NCBI GenBank assembly: GCA_964358085.1
Contig: CAYHNU010000011.1
Location: 1-15,838 of the forward strand
DNA length: 15,838 nt
Direction of reading: 5' to 3'
Source of the DNA: GWC2-45-19 sp964358085
GTDB taxonomy: Bacteria > Patescibacteriota > Microgenomatia > CAZETR01 > Amesbacteraceae
Within the stretch, counting starts at the first letter, position 1; each line of letters opens with the position of its first letter. Positions 7,894-13,975 of this stretch are shown piece after piece. The notes beneath the pieces are model-generated. The model was not told where the DNA came from. It worked only from the letters and a program-made list of their open reading frames with translations, and did not search any database. The position numbers were made by a program, and so were the translations under genes.

Positions 7894-8631
7894 ATGTTCT
7901 TCCTGCTCGTTTTTTTTCTGGTAACAGTTGCTCCTGTGCGGGCGCAGTCGGTGGGGCAGGGAATAGCTGTAGCTATGTCGGTGGTGGGAGATGTCGTGGA
8001 TGGGGATGTGGTGTGTAACCATACCGGGGAAATTAAGAGGTGCAATACGGCATATGACGGCAATATTTATGGAGTGTATGTGGCCGAACCGGCTTTGGCC
8101 TTGGAGAATTTGAGCTTGACGGACGCTAAAACCGTGGCCACTTCCGGCAAGGCTTATGTGCGGGTGAGCGACGCTAGCGGACAGGTGAAGAAAGGAGATT
8201 ACGTAACCAGTTCGGCTAAGGAGGGGATGGGGCAAAAGGCGACCAAAAGTGGGTATGTACTGGGAACGGCTTTGGAAGATGCCGAAGGGCCGGAAAGTAA
8301 AATATTGGTGATGATTGCGGCCAAGCAGGCATTTGTGACCCTGCAAAACAAGGGCGGGAATTTGCTGGAGACGATTAAGGATGCCATTTTGTCACCGACT
8401 CTAACCCCACTAGCCAGTCTGCGGTATATATTGGCGGCAATAATTGCTTCGGCGGCGTTTATTTTAGGATTCTGGTATTTTGGCCGGGTGGCCAAAAGCG
8501 GAGTGGAGGCAGTGGGGAGAAACCCGCTGGCGGGACGGATGATTCAATTTAGTGTAATTTTGAACCTATTGTTGACAGCCTTGATTATGGGATCGGGGCT
8601 GGTGATTGCCTACTTAATACTGGTACTATGA
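7894..8631 (+). CDS. F0 subunit c-like membrane hairpin fused to an exported beta domain; ion-binding carboxylate absent
   Basis: The N-terminus (MFFLLVFFLVTVAPVRA, cut expected after A17) is a signal peptide. Residues 18-150 form an extracytoplasmic domain with a Cys41/Cys50 pair and the stretch SGKAYVRVSDASGQVKKGD followed by VTSS and VLGTALED. This resembles modules near the ends of fibre proteins (Peptidase_G2-like). Residues 174-196 and 218-244 are membrane helices joined by a polar loop with GRNP (208-211), the hallmark of F0 subunit c. Counting from GRNP with the family pattern puts Ala229 where Asp/Glu binds the transported ion. Neither helix has an acidic residue. Topology fits a c-ring with external heads. 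Position ahead of b-delta-alpha-gamma-beta-epsilon matches the c slot of an atp operon. A normal c is about 75-90 residues; this is 245. Standard proton transport looks impossible. The link to subunit c is a motif-based inference. Confidence 0.75.
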   Translation: MFFLLVFFLVTVAPVRAQSVGQGIAVAMSVVGDVVDGDVVCNHTGEIKRCNTAYDGNIYGVYVAEPALALENLSLTDAKTVATSGKAYVRVSDASGQVKKGDYVTSSAKEGMGQKATKSGYVLGTALEDAEGPESKILVMIAAKQAFVTLQNKGGNLLETIKDAILSPTLTPLASLRYILAAIIASAAFILGFWYFGRVAKSGVEAVGRNPLAGRMIQFSVILNLLLTALIMGSGLVIAYLILVL

Positions 8632-9176
8632 GAATTATGATTGATTACCAACTTATCTCACTTATAGCCACCGGAATCGCCATCGGGGGAGTGGTGGTGG
8701 GATATTTGGATTTAAAGAGGAGGCAAGGGCAGGTGGATGGAGAGGCGGGAAAAGTCCTTCGGCAAGCTCAGGACAAGGCTGGAAATGTTCTTCGGCAGGC
8801 GCAGGACAGGGCCTTGGAGATATTGGAAAGAGCGCGGCTAGATACGGAAGCTAGAAGCGAGAAGCTAGAAGTTAGATTGGACAGGGCGGAAGAGAAAGAA
8901 ATAACGGATTTTAAGAAGGCTTTAGTGGGGATTACCGCTGATCTGCAGGGGGAGGTGGCTACGGTGGTGGGGCAAAAAATCGACGAGGAATTTTCCCGGG
9001 CCAGGCTGGAGATTCAAGGATACAAGGATCAGAGACTGAAAGAGATTGACGCTAAAGCCGTGGATATTATTAAAGACGTGACCCGCAGGACCTTGGGGAA
9101 AGCGTTGGATATGGCCAAACATACCGCACTGATTGCGGCGGCTTTGGAGGAAGCTAAGCTTGCGCATGTACTCTGA
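8628..9176 (+). CDS. atpF: F-type ATPase subunit b-like stalk protein
   Basis: Residues 8-28 form one membrane helix, followed by a long, highly charged helix (30-150) and a C-terminal segment (KDVTRRTLGKALDMA, then EEAK) typical of b subunits that bind delta. The length of 182 is normal for the family (about 155-180). It would be the peripheral stator linking F1 to the membrane part. The start overlaps the previous stop as ATGA, a sign of translational coupling; a second ATG at 8637 is possible. Two repeat families have expanded the stalk: a 25-bp unit twice (8754-8811) giving an 11-residue period KVLRQAQDKAG / NVLRQAQDRAL, and a heptamer array (8847-8874). Assignment rests on position and architecture more than on sequence identity. 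Confidence 0.82.
   Translation: MRIMIDYQLISLIATGIAIGGVVVGYLDLKRRQGQVDGEAGKVLRQAQDKAGNVLRQAQDRALEILERARLDTEARSEKLEVRLDRAEEKEITDFKKALVGITADLQGEVATVVGQKIDEEFSRARLEIQGYKDQRLKEIDAKAVDIIKDVTRRTLGKALDMAKHTALIAAALEEAKLAHVL
8754..8811 (+). repeat. Two copies of a 25-bp dispersed repeat in the subunit b gene
   Basis: Positions 8754-8778 and 8787-8811 are near-identical, sharing CTTCGGCA and CAGGACA. The period is 33 bases, exactly 11 codons, giving VLRQAQDKAG and VLRQAQDRAL. The unit has short inverted ends (GTCCT and AGGAC in the first copy). The same kind of sequence encoding LRQAQDK occurs as a scattered repeat in many environmental bacterial genomes. Here it lengthens the coiled stalk in register. 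Confidence 0.75.
8847..8874 (+). repeat. Tandem heptamer array inside the subunit b gene (4 units)
   Basis: Four 7-bp units read GAAGCTA, GAAGCGA, GAAGCTA, GAAGTTA. They encode EARSEKLEVR, which stays helical and charged and so fits the stalk. Confidence 0.75.
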
Positions 9177-9564
9177 TGTTTATGGGTTGGTACTGACTAC
9201 TGGGGATAGAGAGTTGCTAGTGGGAGAGATTGATATATTAGTTAATAATTTGTATATGACAGAAGCGTTGAAATCGGAAGTGAGGAGCACCGCAGCTGCG
9301 GTGTTGGGTGGGTACAAAGATGCGTTACCGGCGGTGCGGGAAGCGGTGAAGCGGATGCGGGAAATAAAATTGGGGGTGGCGGTGGAGTTGCCGCAAAGAG
9401 CGATCGAGGGAATTGTCCACAGAGTGAGGAAGTATTTGGGGGAAGACGTGGTGGTAGATTTTCACTTGTGGCCGGAACTGATTGGCGGAGCCACGGTGTA
9501 TTGGGAAGGTAGATATGGAGATTTTTCGCTGAAAAAGAAACTGGAGGACTATGGACAACTTTAA
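9166..9564 (+). CDS. atpH: F1 subunit delta (OSCP), short form
   Basis: The C-terminal part reads LWPELIGGATVYWEGRYGDFSLKKKLEDY, matching the conserved end of delta/OSCP (P-x-LIGG, then D-x-S and K-x-L). That domain caps F1 and holds subunit b. From the ATG at 9166 it has 132 residues against about 175-180 normally, so the N-terminal helical bundle that grips alpha is largely missing or reduced to one or two helices (TEALKSEVRSTAAAVL). A TTG at 9133 would give 143 residues. I prefer the ATG because it leaves an 11-base overlap with b and because a GGAGG lies upstream at 9146-9150, although that spacing is long. It overlaps the alpha start by 14 bases. The order b-delta-alpha is standard. Confidence 0.8.
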   Translation: MYSDVYGLVLTTGDRELLVGEIDILVNNLYMTEALKSEVRSTAAAVLGGYKDALPAVREAVKRMREIKLGVAVELPQRAIEGIVHRVRKYLGEDVVVDFHLWPELIGGATVYWEGRYGDFSLKKKLEDYGQL

Positions 9565-10993
9565 TAAATATTTAGAGGCAACCGGTGAGACGGGGTACGT
9601 AGAGGAGATGACCCAGTCGATTGCCCAGGTTTCTGGACTGCCGGGGGCGAAATTATCAGAATTGGTGGTGTTTGAGGGGGGAGAAATGGGGCAAGTTACC
9701 AGCTTGGGACAGGATCGGGTAGAGGTGTTGGTGCTGGCTCGGTTGGGGGTGAAGGTGGGAGTGCGGGTGGTAAGAACCGGGGGGCCGCTACGGATTGCCG
9801 TGGGGGAAGAAGTGGTGGGTAGAATAATGAATGGTTTGGGACACTGGGTGGGTGGAGGAGAGGAAAGAATTCCTGTGGATCAATGGCGGCCGATAGATGT
9901 GGTTCCGTCGGGGATTGCGGCTAGAAAAAAGATTAGCCGGCCGTTGGAAACGGGAGTCTCCTTAGTCGACCTGCTTATTCCTCTGGGGCGGGGGCAGAGG
10001 GAGCTGGTGATGGGAGACCGGAAGACCGGTAAAACCAATTTTGTCATGCAGACGATTTTGGCCCAGTCACGTTTGGGGACAGTATGTGTGTATGCGGCCA
10101 TCGGCAAGAATAATACAGAAATTATGCAGGCGGAAAGTTTCTTTGCTAAAACCGGGGCGGTTAAGAATCTGGTAATTGTAGCTTCCAGTTCGCATGATAC
10201 GGTGGGAGAAATTTGGCTGACGCCATATACGGCTATGACGGTGGCGGAGTATTTCCGGGACAAAGGGCGGGATGTACTGTTGGTTCTGGATGATATGACG
10301 GCCCACGCCAAGTTTTATCGAGAGTTGTCGTTGACAGCCCGGCGGTTTCCGGGGCGGGAGTCGTATCCGGGAGACATATTCCATGTGCATTCCAAGCTGG
10401 TAGAACGGGCGGGGAATTTTGTGATTGACGAGGGTGAAGCGGCGATCACTTGCTTGCCGGTGGTGGATACGGTGCAGGGGGACATGACGGGGTATATTCA
10501 GACCAATTTAATGTCTATGACCGATGGGCACATATTTTTTGACTCTGACCTGTATTTCGCGGGGCGGCGGCCGGCCATTAATCCGTTCATATCGGTGACC
10601 AGGGTAGGATATCAGACGCAATCTGCCGTGCGGCGGGTGCTGGGGCAGGAGATGGTGAAGCGATTGAATGATTTTGAAAAAACCCAGAGCTTTATGCGGT
10701 TTGGAGCGGAGTTGGGAGAGGCGGCCAGACAAGTGTTGACGATGGGGGAGCGGCTATTGAGGTTGTTTAATCAGCCTGTACAAGTGACGGTGGCAGCTGA
10801 TGTGCAAACAGTGGCGGCAGCCATGGTGCTGGCTGGTTTGTGGGACGGTTCGGAAGCGGCAGTTCTGCAAGAGCGGTATGATAAAGACGAAGCGGTGCGC
10901 TGCGATTTGAAAGAGACAGTAGATAAGGCGACGGCGATGGAACAATTAATAGCGGAGGTGCGGGAGAAACAATGGCTACCAAAAGACAATTAG
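9551..10993 (+). CDS. atpA: F1 ATPase subunit alpha
   Basis: Alpha is the non-catalytic nucleotide-binding subunit of the alpha3beta3 ring. Visible motifs: P-loop GDRKTGKT (155-162), YAAIGKNNT (181-189), PYTAMTVAEYFRD (225-237), Walker B LLVLDD (243-248), PGRESYPGDIFHVHSKLVERA (267-287 with one gap-free run), and PAINPFISVTRVG (341-353), where Arg351 is the likely arginine finger that completes the beta catalytic site. The length of 480 is a little below the usual 500-510; the N-terminal helix that normally binds delta is replaced by an unfamiliar acidic segment (1-25), which agrees with the shortened delta. A GGAGG sits three bases before the ATG. It overlaps delta by 14 bases and gamma by 22. 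Confidence 0.96.
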   Translation: MDNFNKYLEATGETGYVEEMTQSIAQVSGLPGAKLSELVVFEGGEMGQVTSLGQDRVEVLVLARLGVKVGVRVVRTGGPLRIAVGEEVVGRIMNGLGHWVGGGEERIPVDQWRPIDVVPSGIAARKKISRPLETGVSLVDLLIPLGRGQRELVMGDRKTGKTNFVMQTILAQSRLGTVCVYAAIGKNNTEIMQAESFFAKTGAVKNLVIVASSSHDTVGEIWLTPYTAMTVAEYFRDKGRDVLLVLDDMTAHAKFYRELSLTARRFPGRESYPGDIFHVHSKLVERAGNFVIDEGEAAITCLPVVDTVQGDMTGYIQTNLMSMTDGHIFFDSDLYFAGRRPAINPFISVTRVGYQTQSAVRRVLGQEMVKRLNDFEKTQSFMRFGAELGEAARQVLTMGERLLRLFNQPVQVTVAADVQTVAAAMVLAGLWDGSEAAVLQERYDKDEAVRCDLKETVDKATAMEQLIAEVREKQWLPKDN

Positions 10994-11832
10994 AAACAGA
11001 AAAATTGGGCCTGGTGGAGATAAAAAGCCTGGTGGAGGCGTATGAAGAGATTGCGGCCGGGCAGATGCAGAAAGTGCGGACGGCGGTCTTAACCGCGCGG
11101 GAATTTTTGGGGGGTCTGTCTGAAATATTCGGGGAAGTGAAGTTTAATTATGCCCGGGATGTGTTGACCGTCGAGAGGCAAAAAACCCGGCTGGGTAAGG
11201 GCGGGAAGACTGTGGCGGTATGGATTTCAGCTAACGCGGGACTGTACGGGGACATTGTGGAGAGGAGCTTTGATTTATTTGCGGATTACCTGGCTAAAAA
11301 CCAAACCGAGGCGGTAGTGGTGGGCAGGCTGGGGACTAAAATGATGGCAGATCGTTTACCAAAGATACTGTACAACTATTATGATTTGGAAGATGACCGG
11401 GTGGAAGTGGAGGATTTGATACTGATTATGCGGTATTTGCTACAATTCCAGAAAATAGTGGTATTTTACGGGCAGTTTAAGAGTCTGGTGAATCAAATCC
11501 CCATGGCTACGAGCGTGTCGGGGGATAGCATTTACCAGCCCTCTTCCGCTGAAGCTACGGAAGGGCAAGCAAGACATCAGTATCTGTTTGAGCCGAAAAT
11601 AGCTGATGTATTAGAATTTTTTGAAGGACAGATGTTGACCACAATGTTTGAGCAGACAGTGCATGAATCGCAGCTGGCTAAATTTGCTTCCCGGCTGATG
11701 TCTTTGGATACGGCGGTGGAGAATATTGACAAGAAAGTGGGGCGATTAAATCGGGCGGGGGTGCGCCTAAAGCACCGGACGGACGGGCGAAAACAGTTAT
11801 CCAGGATTGCGGGGATGAGCCTATGGCAGTAA
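10972..11832 (+). CDS. atpG: F1 ATPase subunit gamma
   Basis: Gamma is the rotating central shaft. The N-terminal helix (IKSLVEAYEEIAAGQMQKVRTA, 17-38 overall) and C-terminal helix (FASRLMSLDTAVENID, 238-253, to RIAGM near the end) match the two coiled-coil strands of gamma. The middle keeps NAGLYGD, equivalent to the usual DRGLCGG motif. The length of 286 is normal. An insert at about 186-203 with SSAEATEGQA comes from a small hairpin repeat (11543-11563) just before the conserved YLFEP. The N-terminal helix is less basic and shorter than usual and lacks the common KxTxAMxMVAA pattern, so its contact with a c-ring may differ. The start has GGGAG five bases upstream and overlaps alpha by 22 bases; its end overlaps beta by 10. 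Confidence 0.93.
   Translation: MATKRQLETEKLGLVEIKSLVEAYEEIAAGQMQKVRTAVLTAREFLGGLSEIFGEVKFNYARDVLTVERQKTRLGKGGKTVAVWISANAGLYGDIVERSFDLFADYLAKNQTEAVVVGRLGTKMMADRLPKILYNYYDLEDDRVEVEDLILIMRYLLQFQKIVVFYGQFKSLVNQIPMATSVSGDSIYQPSSAEATEGQARHQYLFEPKIADVLEFFEGQMLTTMFEQTVHESQLAKFASRLMSLDTAVENIDKKVGRLNRAGVRLKHRTDGRKQLSRIAGMSLWQ
11543..11563 (+). repeat. Hairpin-forming repeat inserted in the gamma gene
   Basis: CTTCCG (11543-11548) and CGGAAG (11558-11563) form a 6-bp inverted repeat with a 9-base loop, in frame and encoding SSAEATEG. Peptides of this kind occur as repeat-derived insertions in many CPR and environmental genomes. It sits in a surface loop of gamma where length varies. Confidence 0.6.
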
Positions 11833-13196
11833 CTAAAAACCAGGGCAAGATCGTGGGAGTGAGAGGCCAGGTGGCGGAAGTAGAGTTTGGCCAGGTCAAG
11901 CCGGGAATGCGGGAGATATTGGTAACTGACGGAGCCGTTTTGCAGGTATATTCATCGTCTAAAGCGGGGACATTTTACTGTTTTGTACTGAAGGGAGTGG
12001 AAAAACTGGCTCGGGGGATTGCGGTTACGGCTACGGGTGAAGTACTGCAGATTCCGGTAGGCGACCCAGTTTTGGGACGGGTAGTGGATATTTTTGGAAG
12101 CGCAGTGGACGGCTTGGGGGAGATAAAGTTGGGGAAGAAGGCGCCGATTTTTCGAGACGCAGTGTCTTATTCGGAGCTAGTGGCGGAGGTGGCAGTGTGG
12201 GAAACGGGGATTAAGGTCATCGATGTGTTTTCCCCGTTGGTGCGGGGAGGTAAGATGGGGTTGTTTGGAGGAGCGGGAGTAGGTAAGACCTTGCTCTTAA
12301 CTGAAATTCTGCACAATGTGGTCACTTTGGGCAAGAAAGATAATAAGGTGTCGGTGTTCGCGGGGGTGGGGGAACGGACCAGAGAAGGCCAGGAATTGCA
12401 TGAAGAACTAAAAGCCAGAGGTATTTTGCCTGCCGTGTCATTAGTCTTTGGCCCGATGGGAGAGAATGCGGCAGTGCGGTATCTGACTGGATTAGCAGGG
12501 GTGACCATCGCGGAGCATTTCCGGGATGAGTTGAAAAAAGACGTACTTTTCTTTATAGACAATGTATTTAGGTTTGCTCAGGCCGGAAATGAGTTGGCGA
12601 TGCTCATGAATACGATTCCTTCGGAAGACGGGTATCAAGCCACACTGGCTTCGGAAATGGCGGCCTTTCATGAGCGGTTGGTATCCACCAAAAGCGCGGG
12701 GATATCGACCATAGAGGCCATTTATATTCCCTCGGACGACTTTTTGGACCATGGGATTCAGTCGATATTTCCATACTTGGATTCCGTGGTGACGCTGTCC
12801 CGGGCGGTATATCAGGAAGGGAGACTGCCGGCCATTGATATTTTGGCTTCGGGGTCGACGATAATTAATCTGGAGACAGTAGGGCAGACGCATTACGAAA
12901 CGGTCATTCAGGCTCAAAGCATGCTGAAAAGAGCCGAGAGTCTGGAACGAATGGTGTCTCTCGTGGGGGAGGCGGAACTATCACCGGAAAACCAATTGTT
13001 GTATCGGCGAGTTAGAAAGCTGAAAAATTTTATGACCCAGAGTTTCTTTGTGGCGGAAGAGCAAACCGGGCGGGCGGGTAAATACGTGCCGGTGGCGACC
13101 ACCGTGCAGGATACGCACGATATTTTGACGGGTAAGTATGACCAGGTGACGGAAGATAAATTTTTGTATATTGGCTCCGCCAAAGAAATACAGTGA
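11823..13196 (+). CDS. atpD: F1 ATPase subunit beta (catalytic)
   Basis: Beta carries the catalytic site. Visible: P-loop GGAGVGKT (149-156), GVGERTREG (181-189) with the catalytic-type Glu184, Walker B VLFFIDN (241-247), GYQATLASEM (270-279), PAIDILASGS (336-345, which fits the alpha/beta family signature), and the equivalent of DELSEED as EAELSPEN (383-390). The length of 457 is close to the usual 460-470. Two stretches differ from typical beta. LLGRMPSAVGYQ is represented by LMNTIPSEDGYQ, and the segment after the catch loop reads DDFLDHGIQSIFPYLD instead of a DPAPATTF-type sequence, in the region that meets gamma. The protein should still bind and hydrolyse ATP. It overlaps gamma by 10 bases. 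Confidence 0.97.
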   Translation: MAVTKNQGKIVGVRGQVAEVEFGQVKPGMREILVTDGAVLQVYSSSKAGTFYCFVLKGVEKLARGIAVTATGEVLQIPVGDPVLGRVVDIFGSAVDGLGEIKLGKKAPIFRDAVSYSELVAEVAVWETGIKVIDVFSPLVRGGKMGLFGGAGVGKTLLLTEILHNVVTLGKKDNKVSVFAGVGERTREGQELHEELKARGILPAVSLVFGPMGENAAVRYLTGLAGVTIAEHFRDELKKDVLFFIDNVFRFAQAGNELAMLMNTIPSEDGYQATLASEMAAFHERLVSTKSAGISTIEAIYIPSDDFLDHGIQSIFPYLDSVVTLSRAVYQEGRLPAIDILASGSTIINLETVGQTHYETVIQAQSMLKRAESLERMVSLVGEAELSPENQLLYRRVRKLKNFMTQSFFVAEEQTGRAGKYVPVATTVQDTHDILTGKYDQVTEDKFLYIGSAKEIQ

Positions 13197-13204
13197 TAAT
13201 TAAA

Positions 13205-13265
13205 TATCACCCTCTCCCTTCGGGTTTCCCCCTCTTAAATTAAGAGGGGGATTAAGGGGGTGATA
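13205..13265 (+). repeat. 61-bp palindromic element between beta and epsilon genes
   Basis: The outer inverted ends are TATCACCC (13205-13212) and GGGTGATA (13258-13265). Inside is a perfect 11-bp hairpin, CCCCCTCTTAA (13228-13238) and TTAAGAGGGGG (13240-13250), plus a small CCCTTCGGG hairpin at 13216-13224. No T-run follows, so it is not a normal terminator. The right arm contains TAAGGGGGTGAT, one mismatch from the extended Shine-Dalgarno consensus, 14 bases before the epsilon ATG. If the outer stem forms in RNA, that site would be paired. It may be a REP/MITE-like mobile palindrome, an mRNA stability element, or both. Confidence 0.75.
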
Positions 13266-13274
13266 CTATCAAAT

Positions 13275-13526
13275 ATGAGTGATTTATTATCTGTTACAGT
13301 TAGGGATCGAAAAGGAGTAGTGTGGGAGGGGGAGGCGACGGCGGTTACGGGTAAGAATGTGGCCGGGCCGTTCGATGTTTTACCCCAACACTCCAATTTT
13401 ATTTCGATTATTTCTAAAAAGCTGGTAGTTAAAACGGCGGATAAAAAGATTAGGGAATTTAACGTGGATTCGGGAATTTTGCAGGTACGGGAAGGAAAAG
13501 TGATGATATATCTTGGAGTAAAATAA
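13275..13526 (+). CDS. atpC: F1 subunit epsilon, beta-sandwich domain only
   Basis: The sequence LSVTVRDRKGVVWEGEATAVTG, then AGPFDVLPQHSNFIS and FNVDSGILQVREGKVMI, matches the N-terminal beta-sandwich of epsilon, which links gamma to the c-ring. The protein stops after 83 residues where the family normally has about 130-140. The C-terminal two-helix domain, which inhibits ATP hydrolysis in many bacteria, is absent. I chose ATG 13275; a GTG at 13260 would add five residues but lies inside the palindromic element. The stop codon lies at the very edge of an AT-rich inverted repeat that frames the next gene, so the truncation may be linked to that element. Confidence 0.87.
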   Translation: MSDLLSVTVRDRKGVVWEGEATAVTGKNVAGPFDVLPQHSNFISIISKKLVVKTADKKIREFNVDSGILQVREGKVMIYLGVK

Positions 13527-13583
13527 ATTCAAATACACAAATAACAAATGACAAATCAAATACAAAATTCAAATAATAAATTC
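13523..13583 (+). repeat. Left inverted arm of the four-helix-bundle element
   Basis: An AT-rich arm of about 61 bases begins ATAAATTCAAAT and ends ATTCAAATAATAAATTC. It contains three tandem heptamers ACAAATA, ACAAATG, ACAAATC (13537-13557). The reverse complement of 13919-13975 shares ATAAAATTCAAAT, CAAATGACAAAT, TCAAATCAAAT and ATTCAAATAA in the same order. The arm includes the epsilon stop codon and the first codons of the four-helix-bundle gene. Confidence 0.65.
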
Positions 13584-13910
13584 GATCTCGAAGAAAGGAC
13601 TGCGAAGTTTGGGATGGCTGTGATTAGGCTGTGTAAAAGGATCAGGACAGATGAGGTTTCTAAACCTCTGGTTAATCAATTAGTAAGAAGTGCAACAAGC
13701 GTCGGGGCGAATTATATGGAGGCGAATGGAGCCGATTCTAAAAATGACTTTAAGGCCAAAATTAGTATTTGTAAAAAAGAGGCTAAGGAAACTATGCATT
13801 GGTTGAGGATGTTAGCTGAAGCGGAATCTGGTTTTGCCGACGAGTTACGCGTCTTGTGGAAAGAAGCTCACGAGTTAAGCTTGATTTTTGGCGCAATTAA
13901 TAGAAAATAG
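13548..13910 (+). CDS. Four-helix-bundle protein of the 23S rRNA intervening-sequence family
   Basis: The 120-residue, all-helical protein has the family signature FDLEERTAKFGMAVIRLCKRI at the start, NQLVRSATSVGANYMEA (44-60) and KKEAKETMHWLRMLAEAE in the third helix. The family was first found in intervening sequences of 23S rRNA genes and is now known widely as free-standing genes. Its biochemical role is not settled. Length is normal (about 115-125). It has no Shine-Dalgarno; its ATG lies inside the left inverted arm, so its first dozen codons (TNQIQNSNNKF) come from the repeat. It interrupts the run of ATPase genes and the M16 gene and is framed by inverted arms, which suggests a small mobile unit. 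Confidence 0.88.
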   Translation: MTNQIQNSNNKFDLEERTAKFGMAVIRLCKRIRTDEVSKPLVNQLVRSATSVGANYMEANGADSKNDFKAKISICKKEAKETMHWLRMLAEAESGFADELRVLWKEAHELSLIFGAINRK

Positions 13911-13918
13911 AGGGAATT

Positions 13919-13975
13919 GAATTTCGTTATTTGAATTTGATTTGAAGTTTTGTGAATTTGTCATTTGAATTTTAT
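13919..13975 (+). repeat. Right inverted arm of the four-helix-bundle element
   Basis: This arm of about 57 bases is the imperfect reverse complement of 13523-13583. It begins after the stop of the four-helix-bundle gene and runs into the first codons of the M16 peptidase gene, supplying its GTG start at 13952 and the residues NLSFEFY. Confidence 0.65.

Noticed and set aside
13228..13250. Rho-independent terminator between beta and epsilon
   Set aside because: The hairpin is strong but no T-run follows, and epsilon continues the same gene order. A palindromic repeat is the better reading.
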